This document shows positions 33,199 to 44,981 of a DNA stretch of 48,197 nt, one piece after another. Each line of letters starts with the position of its first letter. Within the stretch, counting starts at the first letter, position 1. The translations under genes were made by a program, and so were the position numbers. The notes beneath the pieces were generated by a model. That model did not search any database. It saw nothing but the letters and a program-made list of their open reading frames with translations, and was not told the DNA's origin. The stretch is from DASWHF01 sp036393295 (GTDB lineage Bacteria; Pseudomonadota; Gammaproteobacteria; Acidiferrobacterales; UBA6901). Location of the stretch: assembly GCA_036393295.1 (NCBI GenBank), contig DASWHF010000026.1:1-48197 (forward strand). The letters run 5' to 3'.

Positions 33199-34039
33199 GC
33201 CCGGGCTCCTGTTTTGCGCGCCGGCCGGCCGGCGCCGGGCGCGTCGATGGCGGCGCGCAGCGCCGCCACGAACCCGCCGAGCACGGCGTTGATCGCGTCG
33301 GGCGTCGCCGCCAGCTCGGCGATGCGCTTGACGATGGCGCTGCCGACCACCACCGCGTCGGCGAAGCGTGCCACCTGCGCGGCCGCCTCCGGGCTGTTGA
33401 TGCCGAAGCCGACGCCGACCGGCAACGCCGTCGCCGCGCGGATCGCCTTGACCTTGCCGGCGACCTCGTTCATATCGATATGCGCCGCGCCGGTGACCCC
33501 GCGCAGCGAGACGTAATATACAAAGCCGCCGGCCGCCGCGACAATCCGGGCGATGCGCTCCGGGCTGCTGGTCGGCGCCAGCAGGAAGATCGGGTCGATG
33601 TCGTGGCGCTTGAGGTCGGCAAGGAAGCCGTCGGCCTCCTCCGGCGGCAGATCGACGGTCAGCACGCCGTCCACCCCGGCCTCGGCCGCGGCCTGGGCGA
33701 AGTGCCGGTAGCCCATGGCCTCGATGGGGTTGAGATAGCCCATCAGCACTACCGGCGTCTCGGCGTCCCGTTCGCGGAACGCGCGCACCATGTCGAGCAC
33801 CTGCTTGAGGCCGACGTTGTGCTTGAGCGCGCGCTCGGCGGCCTGCTGGATCACCGGGCCGTCGGCCATGGGATCCGAGAACGGCACGCCCAACTCCAGC
33901 ACGTCGGCGCCGGCCGCGACCAGCGTATGCAGCAGGGGCACCGTGACGCCGGGCGCGGGGTCGCCGGCGGTGACATAGGGGATGAGGGCGCGGCGGCCCT
34001 GCTGTCTCAACTGCGCGAAGCGCCGGTTCAGGCGTGACA

Positions 34040-34040
<1 letters not shown>
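33195..34040 (-). CDS. trpA: Tryptophan synthase alpha subunit
   Basis: A 281-residue TIM barrel. The catalytic Glu is in LELGVPFSDPMADGP, whose second Asp is also catalytic; GVLTVDLPPEEADGF and YYVSLRGVTGA follow. It cleaves indole-glycerol phosphate and passes indole to TrpB. The TAATG overlap with trpB and the ATGA overlap with accD show tight coupling. It ends in a basic tail (GAGRPARKTGARA) that is longer than usual. Confidence 0.97.
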
Positions 34041-35236
<1,196 letters not shown>

Positions 35237-35282
35237 AAGCCTGCCTAGGTCCGAAAGATCAAAATCTCAATGCCGCGACGCA

Positions 35283-35900
35283 TCACGCCGCCGCCACGGC
35301 GCGCACGAAGGCCTCGATCCGCGCCCTGTCCTTGACGCCCTTGGCACGCTCGACGCCGCTCGACACGTCGACCGCATAGGGGCGCACGACGGCGATGGCC
35401 CGCGCCACGTTGTCGGGTGTGAGCCCGCCGGCCAGGATCAGCGGCCGGCCGAGATCGCGCGGCACGCGCGACCAGTCGAAGGTCTCGCCGCTGCCGCCGG
35501 CGACTTTCGGGCTGTAGCTGTCCAGCAGGATGCCGGCCGCGTCCCCGTAGCGCCGCGCCGCGGCCGTGACGTCGACCTCCGGGGCCATGCGTACCGCCTT
35601 GATGTAGGGACGTCCGAAGGCGCGGCAGGCCTCGGGGGCCTCGGCGCCGTGGAATTGTAACAGATCGAGCGGCACCCGGCTCAAGACGGCGTGGATGCGC
35701 TCGGCCGCGGCGTCGACGAACAGCCCGACCACGTTCACGAACGGCGGCAGGCTGGCGACGATGGCCGCAGCCATTTCGCCGCTCACGAAACGCGGGCTGC
35801 GGTCATCGAACACCAGACCGATGGCATCGGCGCCGGCGTGGGCGGCAGCCTGGGCGTCTTCGATGCGGGTGATGCCGCAGATTTTGACTCGGGTGCGCAT
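35283..35900 (-). CDS. trpF: Phosphoribosylanthranilate isomerase
   Basis: A 205-residue TIM barrel. The catalytic Cys is in VKICGITRIEDA, and the acid is in AVDVSSGVERAKGVKD. It rearranges phosphoribosylanthranilate in tryptophan synthesis. The ATG at 35900 gives MRTRVKICGIT, the usual start; a TTG at 35921 would extend into the hepT stop and is not preferred. It begins eight bases after the hepT stop, so trpF may be read through from the toxin-antitoxin transcript, an odd arrangement for a biosynthetic gene. Confidence 0.96.
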   Translation of the reverse strand: MRTRVKICGITRIEDAQAAAHAGADAIGLVFDDRSPRFVSGEMAAAIVASLPPFVNVVGLFVDAAAERIHAVLSRVPLDLLQFHGAEAPEACRAFGRPYIKAVRMAPEVDVTAAARRYGDAAGILLDSYSPKVAGGSGETFDWSRVPRDLGRPLILAGGLTPDNVARAIAVVRPYAVDVSSGVERAKGVKDRARIEAFVRAVAAA

Positions 35901-35907
35901 CCGCGGA

Positions 35908-36246
35908 TTATCGCTTCTCAATCAACTGATGGATCGCCTCGCGCAATTGCGGGACTTTGTGACTGACGATATCCCACAAAATGTCCGGGTCCAGGCCGAA
36001 GTAGCCGTGGGCAATCACCGATCGCAGGCCCACGATCTTGCGCCAATCCATTTCTCGCTTCCGGTCCTTGGCGTCGTCGGGCAGATTCTTCGCCGCTTCG
36101 CCAATAACCTCGAGATTGTGGAGCACCGCGTCGTAAGTCTTGTCGTCCGACAGAAACTGCTCCTTCGATAACCCCGATGTATACCGTACGATTTTCGAAC
36201 AGGCGGCCATGATGTCGTCCGCATAAAGACGCCAGTCACGCGACAC
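35908..36246 (-). CDS. hepT: HepT-like HEPN ribonuclease toxin
   Basis: A 112-residue HEPN (DUF86) protein. The RNase motif RX4HXY is intact as Arg75-Ser-Val-Ile-Ala-His80-Gly-Tyr82. In the characterised Shewanella pair HepT is a toxic RNase whose Tyr in this motif is AMPylated by MntA. It starts 11 nt inside the end of mntA. Its base composition is visibly lower in GC than the surrounding trp and truA genes, which points to acquisition. It lies directly against trpF. Confidence 0.88.
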   Translation of the reverse strand: MSRDWRLYADDIMAACSKIVRYTSGLSKEQFLSDDKTYDAVLHNLEVIGEAAKNLPDDAKDRKREMDWRKIVGLRSVIAHGYFGLDPDILWDIVSHKVPQLREAIHQLIEKR

Positions 36247-36526
36247 GCACCGCCTCCCGCTGTACCGTGGGACGCATCCGTGCCTTGAGCGCAGCCGGCG
36301 TCACGAGATCCACCCGCCGGCCGAGCAGGTCTTCCAGGAAAAACTTGAGGTCCATGTATCGATCGAAGTCCGGCGTCGAGTCGAACTCGACCAGCATGTC
36401 CACGTCGCTGTCCGGTCGCGCCTCGCCGCGCGCCACCGAACCGAAAACGGACAACGACTTCACTCCCAGCTCGCGCAGCCGAGCGTGCTGGTTGGAAAGA
36501 AGCTTTTCGACGATAGTCCTGTCCAT
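36236..36526 (-). CDS. mntA: MntA-like nucleotidyltransferase antitoxin
   Basis: A 96-residue minimal nucleotidyltransferase. The GSX10DXD motif is intact: Gly29-Ser30 (FGSVARG), Asp41 and Asp43 (SDVDMLVEF), and a third acid, Asp73, in RRVDLVTP. MntA family members neutralise HepT by adding AMP to its active-site tyrosine. It precedes hepT with an 11-nt overlap, the standard order of this system. The gap of 158 nt to the GHKL gene contains a TACTAT -10-like box about 10 bases before the ATG, so it may have its own promoter. Confidence 0.88.
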   Translation of the reverse strand: MDRTIVEKLLSNQHARLRELGVKSLSVFGSVARGEARPDSDVDMLVEFDSTPDFDRYMDLKFFLEDLLGRRVDLVTPAALKARMRPTVQREAVRVA

Positions 36527-36684
36527 ACGGAAATAATAGTATCCGGGGCCTCGCCCGAACGCCGAAAGGTCCGGGAAACGCGGGTGTGCCAGTTTACCAG
36601 AATCGGCTGTGTCAGGGCGAGACAATAAGGGAAAGCGGGAGGCAGGTACAGCGCCGGCGCCGCCTCCGGTACGGACGCCATCCG

Positions 36685-38523
36685 CTATTTCAGGTGTTCC
36701 TCCGTGTAAAGCCCGAGCTCTATCATGCGCTCGATGAGCTGATCGGCCGGCAGGCCGGGGAAGTTCTTGAGCACCAGCTCCTTGGCGTAAAGCCGCGCCA
36801 GGTAGCGCAGCTTGAGCGCTTTTCCGCGCGCGGCGAACACGAAGTCGCGGTGACCGCTGTTGACCACGATCACGTTGCGCTCGGCGTCGTAACGCGAGCG
36901 CCACAGTTCGCCCGGTGCACGCTCGAAGGTGTAGTCCGGCAGGCCCTCGCGGCTGGCCGGCGATTCGCGCTCGGGCAGCAGCGACTGGGTGACGGTAATC
37001 AGCGCCTCGGCCTCGCAACGGACCTCGCCCTGGGTGACGCTCACACCGACGCGCGTAAGCCCCGGCTCGGCCGGCGCCGTGAAGCTCACGATCTCGCCGT
37101 CGACATTCTCGAGCACGCCCTGACCCTCGACGATCTCCCAACGGAAGGCCAGACCCTCCTCGACCGTGTGGCGCGCGCGGTCGCGCGCCACTGCGCGCAG
37201 ACTACGCCGGCCCTCGACCGGCAGCGCGCAGGACGCAGGGGAGACGCGCACACTGTACAACGGGCCGGCGAATTCGAAGAACTGCTTCTGCCCGCCGCCG
37301 GGCGCGGCTTCCTCGGGTACCGCGACGCCGGCGGCTGTCTCCACCCCGCTGTCGGTATCGACGTTTACCGTCGCGCTGCCAGTCGGCCGTCCGGGGCCGC
37401 TCGCGCGGACGTCGAACCAGTCGTAGTCCTCGGCCGGAAGTGCGAGCAGCGCCTCCTGGAAGGCGCGCTGCAGGCTGCGCAGCACCTCGCGGCTGGCACG
37501 CTCGTCCTCCGCCCGGCACTGAGCGTCGATAATCGCAACGAGCGCGGTCGCGACCGGCGACAGGGCTTCGCACAGCGCTCCGAAGGCTTCGTCGTGGATC
37601 AGGCCGCTGCGGGTGCCGGGCGTCAGATTGAGGAACGACGCGTCGACGATGCCTTGCAGGTAGCCCGAATTCCATGGCGGCCGCGCGAAGGCATCAAGGG
37701 CGGCGAGGTTCTCGACCACGCGCGTCCCGGCGCGGTGCAGCCCGACCTCGTTGGCCGGTGCCGGCTCGGCGAGATAGAGCTCGAGGTAGACCTCGCCGAA
37801 AGGCGTATCCGGCGACGGCAACTCGTGCAGCAGGCGTCCGCCGAAACGGCGCGGCTCGACACGGTACTCCTTGCGTGCCTGGCGATCGATGACCCGCACG
37901 TCGACTTCGGACAGGCGGATGCGGTCGCGCAGCTCCGAGGCCAGATAGCGCTGGATCTTCTCGCCCGAGAGCTGGCGCAGACCGGCAAGCAGCGGGCGGA
38001 TCTTGAGCTCCGTGCCCGGACGCGGGATCAGCACGTGACGCAGTGCGACACTAAAGGAAGGATCGCCCTTGCGCATGCGCATCTGGTAGGTCCGGCCGTC
38101 GGCGCCGGCCGAGGTGAGGGTCAGCTCCTCGCCCACCGTCCAGAAGCTCAGGAGCCCGATGCCGAACTCCCCCTGCAGGCCGGCCGCGCCCTCGGCCTTG
38201 AGCCGGCGCTTGAGCGAGTCGCAGATATGCGTGGCGACGTAGCGGAAGTTGGGCAGGCCCTGCTCGTCGCGCGGGATGCCGGCGCCATCGTCGCTGATCG
38301 AGAGGTAATGTTCGCCACGCTCGCGGCCGCGGGTGATGGCGATGCGGCGCGCGCCGGCGTCGATGCTGTTCTCGACGAATTCGGCAACCGCCTTCAAGGG
38401 GTTGCTCTGCGACAGCGCGATGATGGTGATCGCGTTCCAGTCGTCGCCGATGCGCAGCCGGCCGGCCGCCGCCTCGCCGCCGCTACGCTTCGCGCGCCGT
38501 CGCGTGCCGATCTCGGCTGCCAC
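36685..38523 (-). CDS. GHKL-type ATPase with Ig-like domain (possible defence gene)
   Basis: A 612-residue protein. The N-terminal ~200 residues are a GHKL (Hsp90/MutL/MORC-like) ATPase: N-box AVAEFVENSIDAGA, Mg/ATP loop SISDDGAGIPRDEQ, and glycine lid QGEFGIGLLSFWTVGEEL. A middle transducer-like domain follows; around residues 420-510 an Ig/PKD-like beta domain is seen (SVRVSPASCALPVEGRRSL ... FRWEIVEGQGVL ... FTAPAEPGLTRVGV). The C-terminal ~80 residues (ELWRSRYDAERNVIVVNSGH to GLYTEEHLK) are alpha/beta and unfamiliar. The start is a GTG (38523) with GGAGGG nine bases upstream; an upstream TTG at 38580 would add 19 residues and lacks a comparable site. Not a DNA-repair MutL. Biological role unknown. 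Confidence 0.8.
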   Translation of the reverse strand: MAAEIGTRRRAKRSGGEAAAGRLRIGDDWNAITIIALSQSNPLKAVAEFVENSIDAGARRIAITRGRERGEHYLSISDDGAGIPRDEQGLPNFRYVATHICDSLKRRLKAEGAAGLQGEFGIGLLSFWTVGEELTLTSAGADGRTYQMRMRKGDPSFSVALRHVLIPRPGTELKIRPLLAGLRQLSGEKIQRYLASELRDRIRLSEVDVRVIDRQARKEYRVEPRRFGGRLLHELPSPDTPFGEVYLELYLAEPAPANEVGLHRAGTRVVENLAALDAFARPPWNSGYLQGIVDASFLNLTPGTRSGLIHDEAFGALCEALSPVATALVAIIDAQCRAEDERASREVLRSLQRAFQEALLALPAEDYDWFDVRASGPGRPTGSATVNVDTDSGVETAAGVAVPEEAAPGGGQKQFFEFAGPLYSVRVSPASCALPVEGRRSLRAVARDRARHTVEEGLAFRWEIVEGQGVLENVDGEIVSFTAPAEPGLTRVGVSVTQGEVRCEAEALITVTQSLLPERESPASREGLPDYTFERAPGELWRSRYDAERNVIVVNSGHRDFVFAARGKALKLRYLARLYAKELVLKNFPGLPADQLIERMIELGLYTEEHLK

Positions 38524-38589
38524 CGTTTTGTCCCTCCGTGTGTCGCGCCTGGATGATTTCGACGGCGTGCGCCGTCCCAACCGCCGAGA

Positions 38590-39369
38590 TTACCAGAGCG
38601 TTAGCGTCGGTGGAAACTGCGGTATCCCGAAGCGCTCGGGATAGTCGACGCGGGTGAGATAGAGCCCGTCGGGCGGCGCGGTCACCCCGCCGAGGCTGCG
38701 GTCGCGCGCCTCAAGCACCTCGCACGCCCAGGACACCGGCCGCTCGCCGGTGCCGATCGCCATCAGCACGCCGGCGAGATTGCGGATCATGTGATGGAGA
38801 AAGGCGTTGGCGGCGGCCGTGAGGATCACGAAATCCCCGTGGCGCTCGACCTCGAGCCGGCGCAGCTCGCGCACCGGGGTCTTGGCCTGGCATTGCAGCG
38901 CGCGGAACGAGGAGAAATCGTGCTCGCCGATCAGCGAGCGCGCGGCCGCCTGCATCGGCGCGACATCGAGCGGCCGGTACTCGTGCGTGACGCGTTTGCT
39001 CAGATAGGTCGGCCGCACCGGCCGGTTGAGGATGACGTAGCGATACTCGCGGCCGGTCGCGGAGAAGCGCGCGTGGAACTCATCGCTCACCCTTCCCACC
39101 CAGCACAGCGCCACCTCGGCCGGCAGGTGACTGTTGGCGCCGCGCAGCCAGGAATAATCGCTGCGCTCGGCCGCGGTGTCGAAGTGGATGACCTGGCCGC
39201 TGGCGTGCACCCCGGCATCGGTCCTTCCTGCGACCGTCACGCGGACCGGCGCGTCCGCGACCGCCGCCAGGGCCGCCTCGACCGCCGCCTGCACCGACCG
39301 GGCATGGTCCTGCCACTGCCAGCCGGCGAAGGCGGAGCCGTCGTATTCGAGGAGAGCGGCGAGGCGCAT
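38590..39369 (-). CDS. truA: tRNA pseudouridine(38-40) synthase
   Basis: A 259-residue TruA. The catalytic Asp is in VAGRTDAGVHASGQVIHFDT, and LVGYRFLHHMIR-type motif is seen as AFLHHMIRNLAGVLM. It modifies the anticodon arm of many tRNAs. It usually sits next to trpF in gammaproteobacteria; here the GHKL gene and mntA-hepT are inserted between them, 67 nt after the truA stop. Upstream is a REP/RAYT cluster rather than the fimV often found there. Confidence 0.96.
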   Translation of the reverse strand: MRLAALLEYDGSAFAGWQWQDHARSVQAAVEAALAAVADAPVRVTVAGRTDAGVHASGQVIHFDTAAERSDYSWLRGANSHLPAEVALCWVGRVSDEFHARFSATGREYRYVILNRPVRPTYLSKRVTHEYRPLDVAPMQAAARSLIGEHDFSSFRALQCQAKTPVRELRRLEVERHGDFVILTAAANAFLHHMIRNLAGVLMAIGTGERPVSWACEVLEARDRSLGGVTAPPDGLYLTRVDYPERFGIPQFPPTLTLW

Positions 39370-39414
39370 GGCGGTATTCTAACGCAATCGCGCGCGGCCA
39401 ACCCGGCGGTGTCC

Positions 39415-39544
39415 GGTGGGGCAGGGCCCCACCCTACACTCCCCCGCGAAAATCCAACCGTGTCGGGTGGGGCCCTGCCCCGCCAATATATTACTCTACA
39501 CTCGCCCGCGAAAATCCAACCGTGTAGGGTGGGGCCCTGCCCCA
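39415..39544. repeat. REP cluster, family 1, copies R4a-c with 62-bp duplication
   Basis: Three palindromes: R4a (39415-39437), R4b (39462-39484) and R4c (39524-39544), the last with GTAG at its head. R4b and R4c lie in a direct duplication with a 62-bp period (39434-39495 and 39496-39557), the second copy running into the 3' end of the RAYT gene. They occupy the truA upstream gap directly beside the transposase. Confidence 0.88.
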
Positions 39545-39552
39545 TCGATATA

Positions 39553-40107
39553 TTACTCGCCGATCTCGGAATCATCATCGAAACCCGTCTGGCCTTGTGC
39601 CCCCCACTCGGCGTCATACCAGCCCAGACGAACATAGCGGTGCAGACTGGTCCACTCCCAGTCCGCCGGACGGAATACATAGCCATGCTTCACCGGATTG
39701 AAATGAATATAGTCGAGATGTCTACGCAGATCATCCTCGTCGCGGATCAGATGCTCCCAATAGCGGCGCTGCCAGATGACCGCTTCGCGTTTTCGGGCAC
39801 GCGAGCCCGCGCTAGCGCGATTCAACACCTGCGCCGCCTGCATGTATTTGGTGAACAATCCTTTGATCATGCTCCAGCGCATCGGATAGTCCGAATCGCC
39901 TTCCGGCAGCGTGATGATACAGTGCAAGTGATCCGGAAGGAGGCTGATGGCGTCAGTGGAGAATGGGTGTTTCTCGCGCGTGTCCTGCCATGCGCGATGC
40001 AGACATGCCCGTGCCATCGCAGAGATCAACAGCGGGCGCCGCTCGAAGGTAACGACGGTGAAGAAATAACTGCCGCCCGCGACGCGGGTACGGCGGTAGT
40101 TGGGCAT
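39553..40107 (-). CDS. REP-associated tyrosine transposase (RAYT)
   Basis: A 184-residue Y1-transposase-like protein. It opens MPNYRRTRVAGGSYFFTVVT, the standard RAYT start; the HUH motif is HLH in LPDHLHCIITLP, and the catalytic tyrosine is in DYIHFNPVKHGYV. RAYTs cut and move REP palindromes bearing a 5' GTAG; their cellular role is unclear. Members are single-copy and lack IS200-type ends. Here it is flanked on both sides by GTAG-headed palindromes (39415-39544 and 40274-40364). A start at 40170 is open but is not favoured because conserved sequence begins at 40107. It appears intact. Confidence 0.92.
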   Translation of the reverse strand: MPNYRRTRVAGGSYFFTVVTFERRPLLISAMARACLHRAWQDTREKHPFSTDAISLLPDHLHCIITLPEGDSDYPMRWSMIKGLFTKYMQAAQVLNRASAGSRARKREAVIWQRRYWEHLIRDEDDLRRHLDYIHFNPVKHGYVFRPADWEWTSLHRYVRLGWYDAEWGAQGQTGFDDDSEIGE

Positions 40108-40273
40108 GATCCATTGCCTCGGTATTTGGTTAATGGCACTCGTGCTGTACAGCGGATTCCACTCCGACAATTATTTCCTTTCTCCCGTCGAGGTCTACAG
40201 CGGATTCGGTGCATTTTTTGGGGGGGGATGGGCACCACCCCATGCGACCGGATCGATGGTCTGCAGCATGGGC

Positions 40274-40364
40274 GTAGGGTGGGCCCTGCCCCACCGTCTT
40301 TTTGTTCCCGATTGAACGCCGTAGGCGCGACGAATGTGTTCGGTGGGGCAGGGCCCCGCCCTAC
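40274..40364. repeat. REP pair, family 1, copy R5
   Basis: Two palindromes in head-to-head orientation, R5a (40274-40295) and R5b (40342-40364), outer ends GTAGGGTGGG and CCGCCCTAC, separated by 46 nt, wider than in other copies. It lies between the RAYT gene and parC; R5b starts 24 nt after the parC stop and could help terminate it. Confidence 0.88.
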
Positions 40365-40387
40365 GGGTTCAGAGACCGCGATTGCGG

Positions 40388-42721
40388 TCAGCTCACCCGC
40401 ACGATCGCCTTCACGTCCTGGTGGTTCTTCGGCAGCTTGGAACCGCGCAGGCCGCGTTCGCCGATGAACTTGTCGATCTCGGCCTGGGCCATCACGAGCT
40501 CGTGCTTGGCGGAGAACAGCTTGATCGAGCCGTTCTCGGGGATGACGGCGATGCCGGCGATATACTCCTCGCGCTTGGCGACCTTGGCGCCGGGGATGCC
40601 GAGGATCTTGTCGCCCTTGCCCTTGGGCATCTTGGGGAGCTCTTTGAGCATGAACACCAGCATGCGGCCGGTGTTGGTGGCGGCCACCAGCCATTCGTTG
40701 TCGAAGTCGGTGACGCGCTGCGGCGGCAGCGCCATGGCGCCCTTCGGCACCTTGAGCACGCCCTTGCCGGCCTTCTTGTTGGCGATGAGGTCCTCGAGCC
40801 GGGCGATGAAGCCGTAACCGGCGTCGCTGGCCAACAGATAAAGATCGTTCGGATCGCCCATCATCACGCCGCAGAAGCGCGCGCCGGGCGGCGGATTGAG
40901 CGAGGCCGCGAGCGGCTCGCCGAGGCCGCGCGCCGACGGCAGCTTGTGCGCCGGCAGCGAATAGGTGCGGCCGGTGGAGTCGATGAACACCGCCAGCTGA
41001 TTGCTCTTGCCGCGCGCCGAGTGCCGGTAGCCGTCGCCGGCCTTGTAGGCGAGCGTCATGGGATCGACGTCGTGGCCCTTGGCGGCGCGCACCAGGCCCT
41101 TCTCCGACAGCACGACCGTGATCGGCTCGGTCGGCAGCAGCTGGGTGACGTCGATGGCCTTGGCGAGATCGCGCTCGACGATCGGCGAACGGCGCTCGTC
41201 GCCGAATTCGCGCGCGTCCAGCTCCAGCTCGTCGCGCACGCGCTTCTTGAGGCGCGCCTTGGAACCGAGCAGTTTCTCCAGGTCGGCGCGCTCGCGCGCC
41301 AGCTCCTTCTGCTCGGCGCGGATCTTCATCTCCTCCAGCCTGGCGAGGTGACGCAGGCGGGTGTCGAGGACGGCGTTGGCCTGCAGCTCGGTGAGCCTGA
41401 AGCGCTTCATGAGCTTTTCCTTCGGATCGTCCTCGGTGCGGATGATGCGGATCACCTCATCGAGGTTGAGGAAGGCGACCAGCAGGCCGTCGAGGATGTG
41501 CAGGCGCTCGGCGACGCGGTCGAGCCGGTACTGCAGGCGCCGGCGCACGGTCTCGATGCGGAATTCCAGCCATTCCTTCAGCAGGTCCTTGAGGTTGAAC
41601 ACCTTCGGCCGGCCGTCGAGGCCGATCATGTTCATGTTGACGCGGTAACTGCGCTCGAGGTCGGTGGTCGCGAACAGGTGATCCATCAGCTCCTTCGGAT
41701 CGACGCGGTTCGAGCGCGGCTCGATCACCAGCCGCGTCGGGTTCTCGTGGTCGGACTCGTCGCGCAGGTCCTCGACCATGGGCAGCTTCTTCTGCTGCAT
41801 CTGCTGGGCGATCTGCTCCAGCACCTTGTTGCCCGAAACCTGGTAGGGCAGCGCGGTGATGATGATATTGCCGTCCTCGCGCTCCCAGCGGGCACGGGCT
41901 CGGATCGAACCCAAGCCGGTTTCGTAGATCTGCTTGATCTCGGCCCTCGGGCTCACGATCTCGGCCTCGGTCGGGTAGTCCGGGCCTTTGACCTGCTTGA
42001 ACAACTCGCTGATCGTCGCGCCGGGGTTCTCCAACAGATGAATGCAGGCGCCCGCCACCTCGCGCGCGTTGTGCGGCGGGATGTCGGTGGCCATGCCGAC
42101 GGCGATGCCGGTGGTGCCGTTCAACAGGACATTGGGCAGGCGCGCCGGCAGCACCCGGGGCTCCTCCAGCGTGCCGTCGAAATTCGGCTGCCAGTCGACC
42201 GTGCCCTGCCCCAGCTCGCTGAGCAATACCTGCGCGTACGGCGACAGGCGCGACTCGGTGTAGCGCATCGCGGCGAAGGACTTCGGATCGTCCGGCGAGC
42301 CCCAGTTGCCCTGGCCGTCGACCAGTGGATAGCGGTAGCTGAACGGCTGGGCCATCAGCACCATGGCCTCGTAACAGGCGGTGTCGCCGTGCGGATGGAA
42401 CTTGCCGAGCACGTCGCCGACGGTGCGCGCGGATTTCTTGTACTTCGCCGAGGCGTTCAGGCCCAACTCGGACATGGCGTAGACGATGCGGCGCTGCACG
42501 GGCTTGAGGCCGTCGCCGATGTTCGGCAGCGCCCGGTCCAGCACCACGTACATGGAGTAATCGAGATAGGCCTTCTCGGTGAAGGTCGCCAGCGGCAGCC
42601 GCTCGACCTCGGCGACGCGCTCGCGGGTCTCGAGCATCGACGCCGCGGAGGCGCGTTTGCCTCTGGGTTTCTTTGTGCCCTTGGCCTTCGACTTCGATTT
42701 GGGAGGTGCCTTTCTGCCCAT
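40388..42721 (-). CDS. parC: DNA topoisomerase IV subunit A
   Basis: A 777-residue type IIA topoisomerase A subunit. The catalytic tyrosine is Tyr154 in AAMRYTESRLSP, and the quinolone-resistance region is FHPHGDTACYEAM, which has Thr where E. coli has Ser80. It opens with a Lys-rich extension (GRKAPPKSKSKAKGTKKPRG) and ends with the beta-pinwheel repeats. It decatenates daughter chromosomes with ParE. The length is close to the usual ~750. It is downstream of parE with a pair of REP family 2 palindromes between them. Confidence 0.96.
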   Translation of the reverse strand: MGRKAPPKSKSKAKGTKKPRGKRASAASMLETRERVAEVERLPLATFTEKAYLDYSMYVVLDRALPNIGDGLKPVQRRIVYAMSELGLNASAKYKKSARTVGDVLGKFHPHGDTACYEAMVLMAQPFSYRYPLVDGQGNWGSPDDPKSFAAMRYTESRLSPYAQVLLSELGQGTVDWQPNFDGTLEEPRVLPARLPNVLLNGTTGIAVGMATDIPPHNAREVAGACIHLLENPGATISELFKQVKGPDYPTEAEIVSPRAEIKQIYETGLGSIRARARWEREDGNIIITALPYQVSGNKVLEQIAQQMQQKKLPMVEDLRDESDHENPTRLVIEPRSNRVDPKELMDHLFATTDLERSYRVNMNMIGLDGRPKVFNLKDLLKEWLEFRIETVRRRLQYRLDRVAERLHILDGLLVAFLNLDEVIRIIRTEDDPKEKLMKRFRLTELQANAVLDTRLRHLARLEEMKIRAEQKELARERADLEKLLGSKARLKKRVRDELELDAREFGDERRSPIVERDLAKAIDVTQLLPTEPITVVLSEKGLVRAAKGHDVDPMTLAYKAGDGYRHSARGKSNQLAVFIDSTGRTYSLPAHKLPSARGLGEPLAASLNPPPGARFCGVMMGDPNDLYLLASDAGYGFIARLEDLIANKKAGKGVLKVPKGAMALPPQRVTDFDNEWLVAATNTGRMLVFMLKELPKMPKGKGDKILGIPGAKVAKREEYIAGIAVIPENGSIKLFSAKHELVMAQAEIDKFIGERGLRGSKLPKNHQDVKAIVRVS

Positions 42722-42743
42722 GGTTCGCCTGCGTTTGCGCTGC

Positions 42744-42799
42744 GCGGGGCTGGAAGCCCCGCCTACGTTTAATATTGCGGGGTTGGAAGCCCCGCCTAC
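42744..42799 (-). repeat. REP family 2, two tandem copies
   Basis: Two 23-bp palindromes, S1 (42744-42766) and S2 (42777-42799), 33 bp apart and in the same direction. On the minus strand each starts with GTAGGCGGGG followed by CTTCCA (AACCA-type change in S2) and CCCCGC. They lie between parC and parE; the single copy at 18205-18227 differs by one base from S1. A second family with a GTAG head, distinct in sequence from family 1. Confidence 0.85.
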
Positions 42800-42843
42800 A
42801 GTTATGATTACGTTTTTCGCGGTTGCGCCGCGAAAAACCGGCT

Positions 42844-44733
<1,890 letters not shown>

Positions 44734-44867
44734 GGATTGCCGGCCGGCGTAGTCGCGGGAGATGGGGAGCGGGCGCCCCGGCGCATCGCCGGAGTCGGAT
44801 CGCCGCGGCCGGTTCGACCGACGGCAAGCCCGCGCGAACAGAGAATGAGGCCTCGCATCGGGCGGGG

Positions 44868-44873
44868 ATTATA
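44868..44873 (-). promoter_or_regulatory. Possible parE -10 element
   Basis: A perfect TATAAT on the minus strand, 135 nt before the parE ATG. There is no good -35 at 16-18 nt (TCGCCC), so the promoter is tentative. The rest of 44734-44981 holds a GC-rich inverted repeat near 44885-44910 and no gene. Confidence 0.35.
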
Positions 44874-44981
44874 GCGCGGGAACCGGCGGTGGGCGATAGC
44901 CGCCCGCCGCCGTTGGTCGGCGTGTCGCGGCGGGGCCATGGGTGATCGAGCGTTGCGGCGGAAGCCCGGCGTGGCGTCGAT

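Noticed and set aside
44885..44910. GC inverted repeat upstream of parE as a terminator of DUF3501
   Set aside because: It lies upstream of parE but beyond the DUF3501 stop, has no T run on the minus strand and overlaps the region expected to hold the parE promoter.
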